This document shows positions 1 through 12,500 of a stretch of DNA of 64,000 bases, in pieces; the stretch's first letter is position 1; the number at the start of each line of letters is the position of its first letter. Origin of the DNA: Phoronis australis (lineage: Eukaryota > Phoronida > Phoronidae); NCBI GenBank assembly GCA_002633005.1, contig NMRA01000316.1:448387-512386 (forward strand), read 5' to 3'. The notes under the pieces are model-generated. The model was not told the origin of the DNA and did not search any database. It saw nothing but the letters and a program-made list of their open reading frames with translations. The position numbers and the translations under genes were made by a program.

Positions 1-132
1 AGCCCCCCCCCCCCGCCCCCCAACACTAAAACTCCACACATTTAAATCTTTTTTCATCCGTATAATTTTAATTACCGGGGTTAATTAATAAATCAACCTT
101 TCCCTACGCTCTTACTGTTTTATTTTTTGCGT
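1..132. repeat. Poly-C repeat element, end of a dispersed element
   Basis: A C-run followed by about 115 bases (ATTTAAATCTTTTTTCATCC, TTAACCCCGG...) that reappear in inverse orientation at 28802-28921 with few differences. The element is cut by the window edge. Confidence 0.8.
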
Positions 133-764
133 CAAAACTGTTATCCACAGACCATGGGCGCACCCAGGCGGGGCGCACCCAGGCGGGGCTCGGGAGGCTC
201 GTGAGACCAATTTGGCGAATTGGGCAAAAAGGTCCGCCTCAGTGAAAAAAAGTACGAGTAAACGACACAAAAGTCCACAAAGGGCACATGAAATCGGCGC
301 AGATGCACAATTCGTAGGCCTGAACCTAGTGGCCCCGTTTTTTCAGTCCTCATTGATTTTGTTCAGTAAAAGGTACCATACCGAGAAATTCGAGCCCCCC
401 CCCCCTATATTTTAGGCTGGGTGCGCGCATGCAGACGACGGCTTGCATAGTGCGACTTACTACAGAGCGTCAAATGTCCGGTCTTTTGATAAAAATCGAG
501 TAAAAAGACTCAAAATACCCAAAGAGGGAATAAAGCCTGCCAAATCGACCAAAAACGTCTTCAAAAAGGCACTGTTTCCCGTATAGTAAAAATAATCACT
601 TTAAGTCTCCATCCGTTTTCATCTTAAAATAACAATGCCATCAATAAAAAGTACTTTGTCTTCTAATTACTCTCGCATATCTTACAACCCAAAACACGAA
701 AATACCGTTGCACTCAATCAATTCGTGTGACTAACACTTCCATATCGTGATAGAAAATGATTTC
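133..764. other. Noncoding stretch, nothing recognised
   Basis: Unique AT-rich sequence with a short direct repeat (GGGCGCACCCAGGCG) near 157-187 and a C-run at 397-405. No gene seen. Confidence 0.5.
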
Positions 765-1135
765 TACCAAAAATAAATCACCCTGCGCTGTTGTATTCAT
801 TGACAACTTGTAAATCTGAAAACAAAGACTTCTGCAAGCCAGGTAACCTTTGCCCTAATGACGTATCTTGTGGAGTGGGCTCACATAGACCGAACACCAC
901 GTCACAATACTTTCTAGATACGGTTGAGTGATCTACGGCGAATCTTTTTCGACACAAAACCCGTTCAATCTTAAAAACATTTGGTGATTTTCAACCTACC
1001 GGTACTTCATAATCACATGGTCGCTATATATGTTGTGTTTGACCAAGCAAACACAGACATAATGAGTAAACGCGCAAGTTCCAGTTTTAGACGTGAGTAG
1101 AAAAAATGACTTCAGTGTCCTTGTGGAAAAATATT
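765..1135. repeat. Dispersed repeat family R1, copy 1
   Basis: Shares phrases with 31283-31480, 41335-41670 and 42965-43400: TTGTATTCATTGACAACTTG, ACCTTTGCCCTAATGACGTA, GATACGGTTGAGTGAT and CATATGTTGTGTTT-type ends. Noncoding; about 70-80% similar by eye. Confidence 0.8.
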
Positions 1136-2379
1136 TACACGCATTACGAAATAAACTCTCAAGACTGAAGACATACATTCGATAAGCATGAAGTCGCATG
1201 TATCTCAGGTTATATATGGTGGCAGGCAATCATACGTAAGAACCACGGAGTACTGCGTTCGAGCAAAAACATGAATACGAAGTGCAACGTAAATAGTTAT
1301 TCATCGTACAAGTCGCATGAAAGTAATTAAGGTAGTTATTCACTTATTTAACACACAATATGTACGAGAGTGAAATCTCATTTTGTTAATTTTAAACACG
1401 CAAGTAAAATTTTCAGACTATTACAAGCACGGTTTAAAGTCTGTAGATCATAAAACAACTCCTGTTTAAGTTCCCAGCCATCGAACAACGGAAAAATGGT
1501 CATTTTGGCAATTATATTTGCTGTACGCAAAATCAGGCCCGTAGCCAGGGAAAGTTCCAGCCTCAGCATATCCCTTCAAGATATGGTATGGACAGCAAAA
1601 TTGTTGCAGCTACTGGTACTACTAACTATGATAACTAAGTTAGTAATAATTTTGAAATTGCTTCCAATTCAAAGCGCTTCGCGTAATTATCGGACCGTAC
1701 TCGGCCAACTTCGCCCGAGTGGTGTTTGCGGCGTAGATGACAGGATCGTGCAGACGATTAGAGGAGACTTAATGTTTTTCATCGGCATTGAACGCGCGTA
1801 GTGGCTACACCAAAGGGTACCAAGAGAATCTGTTAGAAGCCAATGTCTATACGCAGCTAAGCTATATAGCAGCGAGAGAGCTCCCAGAAAGTAGGCATAG
1901 TGCGGTGTGAATGCCTAAAATCGACCAAGAAACAAAACAGCAGAAAGTATTTTTTTATCTGCTATTTTGTTATACTTGGTAGCATATTACGGTAAAGTGC
2001 AGGCAATTTCGAATTGAAAGTGATTATCAATTAAATGTATGTTGTTTATCCAGTGTCCACTTTGATTGTGGGTTTTGGTGGATTGACATGCATGCGTGTA
2101 CACGAGTGTGCGATTTCACTATTTTAATGCAGTACTCGCCGACGGTAAATTTACAACAAAGGCAGTCTCCCGTCGTCGCTAATAAAACAGACGTTAAACT
2201 ACTGTGTTTTCTGGCACTGACCATGTTCACATTATTAGGGAAAAGTAAGTCTAGACCTAATAAAAACGTTGGTCAATGAATGGTCTTCTTCTTTTCAATC
2301 AATGTCAATGGTGCACAGCCTCGCAAACTTCATACGAGCAACATCGTTGATGGAAAAGATTTTCAGGGGTTGCACGTCA
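1136..2379. other. Noncoding stretch, nothing recognised
   Basis: Short frames only, none with family resemblance or splice context. Confidence 0.5.
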
Positions 2380-2480
2380 CTATTTTGAAGGTTCATTACT
2401 CCGAATGTTCGCTACCTTCGAGAGTTCAGCACTACTTCGCCGAATGTCTGCATTTCCGACCGTTCATTACTCTGATTGTC
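2380..2480. repeat. Short GGTTCATTACTCC repeats
   Basis: Two to three diverged units of the form AAGGTTCATTACTCCGAATG. The inverse of this word recurs at 5815-5930. Confidence 0.4.
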
Positions 2481-2979
2481 TAATTAGTTGGAACTGACAC
2501 GAATAAAGTGTGTATTTGTTTCCGTTTAGTAACCATTTAAAGGGTGTGTAAGAATTGGATAATTCTTTAAGCACTTTGATACAAATTAATGAACTCATTT
2601 CCTATCACTGCCAATCGTGATTCTTGAATCTAACAAACGACTCATTCATAAACAGGGACAACATCTGGGGTAGGCCTACGGCGGTTCAAGGCTGCAGCGA
2701 TCAACGGCGGTTTTAATTTAATTTTGTATGGGAATCTTTTACTTCGTGGAGACTGGCTGGTAACTACATGAAGCTTCGACCCGGCCGTGCGGTGGTTCCC
2801 GTGGCCGGGATGAGGCGCAATGGCCCCAAACTTTTCAGTCACGCTGTGAAATGATGAGATCTTGACATGGATTTGATGAATGTATCGCGGCTGACAATTC
2901 ATCAATATTCCTACTTCATATTCTTTTAAAAATTCAAGTACGTACAGTGTACGTACGTATTTGTAAGGCACGCGGACAC

Positions 2980-3150
2980 AGTGGCGGATCTACGGGGGGG
3001 GGTTCAAGGGGTTTAAACCCCCCCCTTGGGCCAGGACCCAAAATTAAAAAAAAACAAACAAAAACGTCGTCACCAAAACAAAAACGACACCACCAGCGTG
3101 TGTAAACCCCAAGTAAACCAACTTGGAAAAAAATGAGGGGGGGGGGTTCA
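2980..3150. repeat. GGCGGATC-type element with long G and C runs
   Basis: CAGTGGCGGATCTACGGGGG followed by paired runs AAGGGGTTTAAACCCCCCCC, then A-rich and G-run sequence. It is related in its first 15 bases to the elements at 28757, 56171 and 59725. Confidence 0.5.
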
Positions 3151-4075
3151 CTCTGAAAAAATAAATTTTTGAATTGCAAATTGCTGTTATGAAAATCAAC
3201 GCATTTTGAGTCTTCGTGGATCATCGGCAAAACGCGCGGAGATCAATTGTGGGCGCGCTTCCGTCGACACTTCTGAAGTTGCCAAGCATTTTAGATGGAT
3301 TCACCGCTGAAAGAGCAGCTCTATAGCTGATTTCTTTAGATAACTAGCTTCTTTACTCTAAGATATAATTTGATTTGATTAGGGGAAATACTGTGGTGCC
3401 GCAACCCTGATATTCAGGCAAATTGACGTGCAACGTTTTTACCTCATCTGTCATTCCATTATACCCTACACGTTTGTAACTCGAATTTGACTGGTGTATA
3501 GTAAAGTTGTCTTGCGCAATACATACAGTGTAGCCTACATGTACATGTAGTATTTTTGAAAAGAACTCGTTTTCCGAAGAATTACTATTGTCGCGGGCGC
3601 CGTGGTCTGGTCGCGGAACCGTTTGAAGATGCACTCTAACAAGCTATGTCTATACAAAAAATGACCAAGGGGGCACTCACATTGACAAAGTGACCGCATT
3701 CGCGAACAGTGTACAGTACCAGAAATTGCGGGGAGGCTGTATTTTTACAGCAAAGTCTTGAGGGACTCGTGCGATGTTCAATAGGCCTCCTAAGGAGCTC
3801 TAGTTCCGACCTCAATACCTACCGTCTTTCTACCTGCAATAAGCACCACTGCTGTCTTCTATACTGGCAATTTCCGCAGAAATTCCCACCCGATGAAACG
3901 CCCATGACCATGGGCATTTATTTGATGTTAGTACTTGGGGTTTCAAGCGTTCAGACATTGGGACGTTTATTCCGAAAATGGCAAGAGATGCAAATAGGTC
4001 CTGGGATACATCGACTAGGTTTGAAGTAGTTCATGATGAACGGATCAAATTTAGTTGCGCATGTAAGTCTTTTGA
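3151..4075. other. Noncoding stretch before the hAT relic
   Basis: A 106-codon frame at 3709-4029 has no recognisable motif. It may be more decayed transposon, but I cannot show it. Confidence 0.4.
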
Positions 4076-4318
4076 ATGGACTTGGCAACCTCAGGGGGTT
4101 TCATAGTGCCAATTGAGCTGCCAAACGACATTGTAGAGGCTTACAAGCTCATTGACACAGCAGTTGACGAAGTGCAAGCGTTGGGAACAAACATCAAAGA
4201 TGCCTGGGTAGAATGGTTCCAAGACGAGCAAACCATTGGATCCCGCGATATACAGATTCCTCGGCAGTCCAGACAACAGCAGAATAGGACTAACGTTCCT
4301 GGATACATACCCACGTAA
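4076..4318 (+). mobile_element. hAT-family transposase relic
   Basis: An 80-codon frame with helix-rich text (DIVEAYKLIDTAVDEVQAL) followed by the pattern PRQSRQQQNRTNVP. This matches the conserved PR...RQ..R.NVP...P stretch between the catalytic parts of hAT transposases and their domesticated relatives (the THAP12/ZMYM-like group). A stop follows where the frame should continue toward PxxYY, and no other catalytic block is visible on either side. It is a decayed fragment. Confidence 0.6.
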
Positions 4319-5539
4319 TAAGATATAATTCTACACAGTTTGTACATAATGTCGGTTTTTATGCTTGTATACAATGAAAACGAAATAGAAATTATTTTTG
4401 GTCATGCCAAATTTACCCAATACAGCAGAGGGTCTACGAGTGCACAAAAACTGATTCTGGTTTGTATTTCCACTTGGCTCTGTCTGCTTCATATCCAAAA
4501 TTAATTTCACGTAGTGCGTAGTTAAATTTGTACTCAATACTTGTTTCTTCCAGTGAGTATTACAGAACGGTGCGAAAACCCTTCCTAGACAACCTCTCGC
4601 AGCAGTTGACGACCAAATGTATAAAATACACGTACATGTATGAGCAACCACTGGGAATTTAAAAGTGTCTAGAGAGAGGTTTTCAATTCAAAAGTTTTTG
4701 CATAGTACGCTTTAGGTCTCGCGAACTAGTCTGGTGATGTTTTTTTACCAAAGTGTGCTTTGTAAAACTATTCATCTCAGCCAGAACTGTTTGGTCCCGC
4801 GACAGATCGACTATTTTTCTAGGGATAATAAGCACAGGTGTACTTTTGGTCTCGTGATGGACCAGGCGTTTTTGTGTACTCTCAGTGTACATCTGGTCCC
4901 TCTGCGAACTGGTCCTGATTATCTTTTCACCACGATGTACAGAATGTTTTGGTTTCGTGAAACTGTTTTCATATGATTCGTTTCCAAATACATTTGACGT
5001 TTTTCAATTGTTGTCAACGTGATTCAGCTTAATAAAGTGATACTTAATTGTTTATTGTCGCTTTTAGTAATATACTATGTGTTGAGAGCACCATCGTTTG
5101 CCAGTTTTTCTCATAACGAGACAGAACACATGTTTATTTCGAGACTAACAGTACAGGTCTTTGTTCTTAAACAACTTGAGGCTGCTGTTACGCGATCATC
5201 TGATATTCAATTTTTTACTCCCCGTCGGTGCTTCTTATGCTCTTGAATATTTGGTAGTTGGCTAAACCCACACACACACCACACCTTTTCATATACGACT
5301 TTTCGCATGCTAAAAAGGTGTGTATAAGCAGATGTTCCAACAAAAATTTTTGCTGGTGGCGCGACTCATACCCAGATGTGCACAAATATGGTTTCACGAA
5401 ACTTATGAGCCACGTTCATGCGACGAAATCGAGAAGGATTTTAAATTATCTTAAGAAAAACTCAAGAGACATGTTAAGTGCCAGAAACTTACCAGGATGC
5501 ATGGAAATTTCACTATTTGGCTACAAAAACAAAAAATTG
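4319..5539. other. Noncoding stretch with faint GGTC(T/C)CG(C/T)GA phrases
   Basis: Loose repeats of TTTGGTCCCGCGA-like words at about 4713, 4791, 4846, 4893 and 4950. No gene. Confidence 0.35.
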
Positions 5540-5665
5540 TTTTACACGGAGGGGGGGAAACCCCCCCTCCCGACCCCCCCCCCTCTCGGCGCCACGCGCC
5601 TAGGATTCGACCTTTGCGGGAATCCTAAACCCCCCCTTACTGAAAACGTAGATCCGCCCCTGGGA
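5540..5665. repeat. C-run element ending GTAGATCCGCCCCTG
   Basis: G-run/C-run blocks (5551-5583) and the inverse of the GGCGGATC end at 5648-5662. It interrupts an otherwise open 200-codon frame that I do not accept as a gene. Confidence 0.5.
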
Positions 5666-5814
5666 CAATTTCGTATGCGCATGAAATCCAAACAAAATGT
5701 TTTGTACCCTGGGGTTGCTTTCGGTATAGGTACACCACTCGGTGCATCTAATAACCGAAGTATCGTTAATTTTGCACGCAAAAATATAAAAATTACACAT
5801 GAATCCGAAATTTC

Positions 5815-5930
5815 AGTTATTTTCGGGGTAGTGATCCTCCGGAGTAGTGATGAGTTGTGAACCCTCGAAGTATTGAACCTTTTGAATAGTGAACCTTAGG
5901 AGTAGTGAACCTTTGAAATAGTGGGCTGTT
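5815..5930. repeat. Short AGTAGTGAACC tandem repeats
   Basis: About six diverged units of 15-20 bases (GGAGTAGTGA, GAATAGTGAACCTTA, GGAGTAGTGAACCTTTG), inverse to the words at 2380-2480. Confidence 0.6.
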
Positions 5931-8099
5931 CCCATGTACTGTAAGCAACTTAAAGAACACGCAAAACTACAACCAGATAAAAATTTCCTCAAGTCATTCT
6001 CCGACTAAATATCTCCGTCCGCGTATGTAATTAGGTGTAATCACTCATTTAAGTAAGCCTTATTTGAAAGGTTGACATGAGGTAAGGCGAGAACGTTCTC
6101 TTTCAGGACCACATTGCATCCGAATTTGAGTTCCATTTTTGCACACAGTGGTCACGGCATCCTCATCTCTGGTATTACGAATTCCGTCTCATCCCACGAA
6201 CATACATGTAGAGCTGAGCGTTATCGTTGTGTGTAGATTTCTTCATCAAGGGCCTCACCGGAAACTCCACAGTGTCGACTTTTGCAAAATATCAAAGGTC
6301 CACCGTTCTAGAAATTCGAACCACCCCCCCCCCCCATGCAATGCTGGCTACGGGCCTGAAACTGGAGAATTATCGAATCAGGTTGTATATGAATGTCATC
6401 AGGCTATACTGTAAATTAATTATTGCTCCTGCTGAATGGACTGTGGTTGGTTCGAGTGATGTAGTGGTTTGACCATCTAATTCAGTGATTTAAGCGCACA
6501 GTTCGAAGTTCCTACGTTTCGTGATTGTCAGATATCGTTGGGGTATATTAACACAAACATGGTCATTCAGAGAAAGATTAATTCAATTTTGAAAATATTT
6601 ATTACCAACAGTAAGACATCTTGAAAATTTTAAAAAGAGTGAAATGAAGAACAATCGCCATCTTTCAGAAAATTGTCATCAGCCTATTTATGCTGACGTC
6701 TAACACAAGTAAATCACCATATACTTTAGAAAGACACTGTGAAGTGAAAATGCACAGAACTTTAAAGGGATATTACGAGTTTTACAGTGATGGGATAAAC
6801 TTCTTGAAGTTACCAGCATTGATCAGAGCTATAAAAAATTCGTTGTGTTTTTGTGATTTTATTGTTATGATTCAACAATTCTCGCTTTTGTTCCCAAGAC
6901 GTTCGCTTGCACCAAGGTTCAAAACTGTTAAAATAATCGGCTATTCATTGGCTAAGCTTTACGCGTAGCTCCGCCAGCTGAGCGCTGAACTGCGTACTCA
7001 GAGGCTACAGGTCCGATTCCTCGCTGAGACTATCAGAAAATCAGATACTGTCCCTTTTAAATAACTAGTTTTAAACAATCATGAATTTCAAGTTCAAATG
7101 CCAATAAAGCTAATACTATCACAGTTAATAAATAAACGCCTTCTCTGCACATCTAAATTACCAGAAATAAAATGGTACCAGTTACCACAAAACGCATAGA
7201 AAGCTTAACAGTGGGTTTCTTTTTACATCACCAGAAGTTAGTACAGAATGACACCTCGGAAACTGACACCACACCGAGAAATCACTGGGTTGCACATACA
7301 TGTACGTCACAGAGAACGGCAATCAATCAGTCTTTCCTGGTTCAAGGAAAAAATATTATTTTGTGAACCAGAATGTTTGTTTTGACTTTTGTGCCAGCTT
7401 CCAGACAACCACTTAAAAACATCTCTTGGATATGGCAGCATTGTTGAGAAAAAGTGTTTGGTGTTATTTTAGTAACTTTAATAACAAAATTAGGATCAAA
7501 CGACGCTTCAGGTGAAAATTGACACCAGTTGCATAGTAATGTAGAATGTGCTGAGAACTAGAAAATGAGATCATGTGAGTTTCCCTAATGGGCACTGGAA
7601 TGCATTGTGGTGAATTCTACATTTATAAGGTTTCGCCCGTTTGAATAAGGCATTAGGAAGGACACTCATTATAGTACGTTTTTTCTAAAACTTACTTTTC
7701 CAACACTTACTTTTCCAAAAAGATTTAGAAAACAGGTGCAACAGTGGAGCAGCATATTCATCTCTTTCTCACCTATTACAGGTACTTCTCCTTTGATCTG
7801 CTAATTTCCGTCTGATTATATTTTCCTTCCCCACTGTTTTCTTCTGTGCAAGTCACAAACACAGAGTGAAACCCTCTTTTGAAAAATAACAAGTTCGAAA
7901 ATTTTCCCATTAACAAGGTGTTCAAAAAGATTTGTGCATCTTACCATAAAAAGTGTTCAAGCAGGAATAAATACCTTTCAACATAGACTCCCTGAACTAT
8001 TGATTATATAGATGTTCTAATTTTGTCAACAAGCAAAACAAGAGCAACGCTCCGCGCCCACAAATGCATCGCAAATGGTGTGTTTTTAGGGGGTTTTGT
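5931..8099. other. Noncoding stretch, only a SINE head candidate
   Basis: AT-rich, stop-dense in all frames apart from short chance frames. Confidence 0.5.
6964..7030 (+). repeat. tRNA-like SINE head (candidate)
   Basis: TAGCTCCGCCAGCTGAGCGC resembles an A box, and GGTCCGATTCC at 7010-7020 matches the B box consensus, at a tRNA-like distance. I cannot fold a complete cloverleaf with a paired acceptor stem, so a tRNA-derived SINE is more likely than a tRNA gene. Confidence 0.4.
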
Positions 8100-9300
8100 T
8101 TGAAATGGTCACTAGATGGCGCAAAATACGTCGAATCCGTCTGAAAACTAGGAAATGTTGTGGTTTCTTTAAAAGAAAGCCATTTAGCATATTTCATTAA
8201 AATTCGTTGAGGAACCTCAGAGAAACAGAGGAAAACGAAGAAAAAAATGAAATTGCCACTAGGGGGGTGGGGCACAGTGTTCGTCGGATCCGTTTAAAAG
8301 TCGTCTTCTCTTGTTAATTTCATATAAATACACGTGCTAAATTTAATAAAGATCCTGCAGAGGGCTTAGGAGTGCAAAAGAAAAAAACGACACTAGGAGG
8401 CGCCACAGTACTCGAAGTCATCGGAAAATCATCACCAACTGTAACCTTCATAGAAAGAACATACATGCCAACTTTCACAATCATCCTTTGAGTGGTTTGG
8501 TTAACGGAGGGACAGACGCCAAAAAACAGACTCGAAAACAACAAAAATGGCCACTAGGTGGCGCAAACTACGAATCCATCCCAAAACGGGAGGATAGCAT
8601 CCTCTTACTAATAGATGTCTATGTGCCAAAGTGTATGGAAATCTGTTGAGGACCTTTGAAGATACAGAGATTAACGTAAAAAACTAAAACTGCCACTAGA
8701 GGGCACACCGGTAAACCGATCTGTCCGAAAGTCCTTGTCGTCCGTTGTCAAGTTCATATAAATAAATTTGCTAAATTTAATGAAGATCCTGAAGAATGTT
8801 TAGGAGATACTGCCATGGGCGCAAAAACAAACAAAACTGCCACTAGGAGGTGCCACAGTAGTCGAAGTAGTCGGAAAATCATTCTCAACTGTCCTCCTCA
8901 TAGTAAGAATATACATGCCAATTTTCATAATCATCCTTATTAGTGGTTTGGTTGTTAGAGGGGTGGACGCAAAAAAACCGACTCAAAAACAGTAAACATG
9001 GCCACTAGATTGCGCAAAATGCTTGAATCCATTTGGAAATGAGAGGATATCATCAACTCATTAGTAGATGCCTATGTACCAAAATTCATGAAAATCGGTT
9101 GAGGACCTTTGATGATACAGAGGCAAACGTAAAAAAACTAAAATTGCCACTAGGGGGCACAGTTGTATTCGGGTCGGTCCGAAACTCGTCACCCTCTGTC
9201 ATAAACCCGATAGGAACACTCTTGCCAAATTTCAATAAGATACTGCAAGAGGCTTAGGAGATACAGCCGCGGAGGCCGGACGCCAGATGACCAGACAGAG
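8100..9300. repeat. Higher-order tandem array with a CTCF-like word in each subunit
   Basis: Diverged subunits of about 134-162 bases, in sets of three that repeat at about 436-455 bases. For example, 8549-8690 matches 9001-9143 and 8389-8548 matches 8839-9000. Each subunit carries a form of GCCACTAGGGGGCGC: at 8109, 8255, 8389, 8549, 8691, 8839, 9001 and 9144. Short frames inside it are not genes. Confidence 0.85.
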
Positions 9301-9595
9301 ATGACGTCAATATGCGACCACATATAAATATGTGGGCGCATAAAAAGGCTGTCTGAAATAGAAGATCTATAAAAGACATGAAATTACCAATGCCTGAAAT
9401 TTTAAAGCATACCTGTACTATTTGGTGTGTTTCAATTTTGATTTAAAATGCATACCTTAAACTGAAATGTGACCGAAAACATCGTTCACATCCCACTTTT
9501 ACTACAAAAAACAACCTCAAGTCTCAGTTTCTATGCGCAAAGTTTTAGTGATTGTCCAAAGCATCAGAATCTTCACCTTGTGTTTTGATTACAAT

Positions 9596-12500
9596 TTATA
9601 TCAATGTCAGTTTTTGCCTTTCATAATCCAGCAGGTGGTTGTACCCCCATTCATCATACCAGCGGCACGAGCCGTGTTCGTACTCGTCACAGTGAACCTT
9701 GGGCTGCAGTTGTTCACGCACTGGCAGTCTTGGCTCCTGGGGACGCTTTCCCAGAGAATAGAAGCTCTTGTAGTAAAACCTACACAGAAAAGGGTAATGG
9801 TCGGATATAACGTGCCCAAATTTTGAGAACCAGTTTTCTCCACTGAATAACGGGCATCAAACTGGTTCTCAAAGTACGGGCGCACTATATCCGACTATTG
9901 CTGAGAAAAATATAATATGCAACTGAGTCAGTGACTGTATACCTGACCACAGTGAGTGTATGGGTTCCTAGCACAAGAGGTCGCTCTGGAAGTATAGCTA
10001 GTCCTATTCATACAATGTAGTGAATGAGGTCAGCGTTGTATACATATTCATCACACGACAATCACAGGAATGGTTAGTTCTGACAAACGCGGTTAGGACA
10101 CGTTCACTATATTTGCTGTTGCGAAGCCGATAATCGCAAAGTAAACTTTGCAGAAGCATACTACAGTAATAGATTCTCTACAGTTGTGTTTTGGTCACAT
10201 TTCACTGAAATTGTGACCATATAGAGCAGCCTCATAAAATTTGTCCTGGAGTAGCAAACAACAGTTACGCACAGCAGTATATCAACCAAAATGGCCAGTG
10301 CAGTGCAATAGCTCAAATTTAAAAAATAATAAGTGTACAATTGAAACACTTGGCTCAAAATCCTATATAATACGTAAACAAAAAGTCTGATTTTAGTGGC
10401 AAGTACACTGCCTCAAACCTGGCAAGATACTCCATTTTTATAATGCCATGGAAATTACACCAAGCCTAAAAAATGGCATTTCAACTCACCAGCGCTGCAA
10501 GATGTATTTGTTCCCAATTTCTACCTTGGCAGCAGTGTGCACTGATAAAGGTTCGCACTCGCCATCAGAGTTCATGTTGTTCCAAACTAAGGCCCGGCCT
10601 TTTTTTGGTCGTACCCATATTCCCAGTTCTGATAAAAAATTACAAATAAATATCACATAAAATTTGTCGATTCTTATACCTAAGTAAGCACCCATAAAAG
10701 TTTACAGTAGATCCACCAAGATTCAAGTTTGAGTTTCGTGAAACCTGTAGTGAGCTTTGAGCAATGAGCCTTAAAAGGCTTTAATTCATTTTATTTACAG
10801 CACCATCTGTTCTTATAAAAATTGAATCAAAGTCCCAGAAGAATTGTTTCAAGAACTGGTACTCAGTTACTAAGAGAACCATGTGTTGCTCAGTAATTGC
10901 CAATGCGGCTAATTTCTCTAACACAAACTTGTTTTGTTTTTGATTTGTCAAGACATTACAGCTGAATATTATTCTAAAAGTAACAGAAAATGTAGAAACA
11001 GTTGGGTTACAAAATGAAATAGAATTTGAATTTAGATCGACACCTTTTCTGCTTTTTAAACATTGATGAGCCAGGTGAATGTCAGATATTTATTTTTTTC
11101 AGTGAATAATGGACAGGCTAAAACACTGAAAATTAATAGGGAACAAGTTTTTTGCAGAACAAATGCTAAACAGAATTTACTAAGTTTAAAACATGCCCTC
11201 AGTTATATAAAGCATGGGCATATCTTCAAGTTATCTGAGTGTTGATTCATCCACATAATTTTGGATCTGGATGTGTTATCAAATGCTAAGTAACAAATGA
11301 ATACATTTATCTACATTTTGTTTATGCGCACTATTATAAAAAGCATTATTGCTCTGTTGCACATCGGGGTACACCTAAAAACAACTTGATGTGGTCTAGT
11401 TTAGCCCAGCAACGTGACAGCGGATATCAAATTTGATGACAAAATCATTAGCCCAAGTTGCCCGCAGGTCTGGAAAATTTGTAATTTTTAAGCAAATTAG
11501 AACACCATCATCAGTAAACAGTGCAAAATGAACTGCTTGGTCAAAAATTGGAAGACTTATCGTAGCTAATACTACATTTAGGACCTGTGATGAAGCATTT
11601 TTGGCAAGAGCAAAACTTTGCAAGTGACATTAATTCTATTGGCTGAAAAATTAGCCAATGCGCTTCAAAATGAGGTGTTGAGTCTCAACGACAAATGGTT
11701 CAGCATGATTGGAACACAAGCGCTTTCACGTTCGTGTTGTTAAAATTGATGCTTAAAAGACTCATTGAATCCTTACCAACAGAAGCAGCACCAAAGTGTG
11801 CCAGTAGTGAATTGCTTGGTAAGTGTTCCTAATTATTCAGACTCAACAACCACCATCATCAGTAACATCAATGAAACGTTTGAAAATTAAAAGGGTTCTA
11901 CACACTCAGTTTAAATTATTTTGTAGATTTTTTTAAATTTCAACATTTTGCATATTGTTGCTTGCCTGCTAAAATCTGTCAGACATAATGGTGCTTACCG
12001 AATTAGTTTTACCAAGTTACTTGGCTATTAAACAGATGAAGCACTTTTGACAAAAATGTGAAATAAGTTGTTTTTACAATTCACGAGTACTTAGCAACAC
12101 ATAAATATTTTTGGGTGACTAAACACAGTTTAAAGACATTGTAAAATAGTTGTATATCCAAAAAAAATTGAAGATGTAGTCAAAATTTGTTTAAACATTG
12201 AATTATCAGATAAATTATAATACTATATCCATGGCATTTTCAACACAAAATTACCTGGAAAAGCAGTTTCGCCACCTTTTTCCACAGTATCTAGATAGAC
12301 CAACATTGTAGCAAACCTGTCTCTCTTGTCAGCACTACCCACAATGCAGTCAGTATGGGAATTGTAGCCTGGAAAACAATTATCATTACCAGTCATGAAA
12401 AGGCTAGGGAAGAACCCTGTCGATATAACCACACAACATGTAAAGCCAGCCACATCAATTAAAGTTGGGACATTTTATAGAATAGACATAAACACATTTT

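Noticed and set aside
3709-4029. 106-codon frame before the hAT relic
   Set aside because: No hAT motif or any other family pattern could be read; kept as noncoding.
5258-5860. 200-codon open frame on the plus strand
   Set aside because: Its middle is a G/C-run repeat (Pro/Gly-rich stretch) and its ends lack family resemblance or splice context; the frame is open by chance through low-complexity DNA.
8100-9300. CRISPR-like array
   Set aside because: Regular spacing and a conserved word, but whole subunits are related and there are no unique spacers; this is animal DNA with a tandem satellite.
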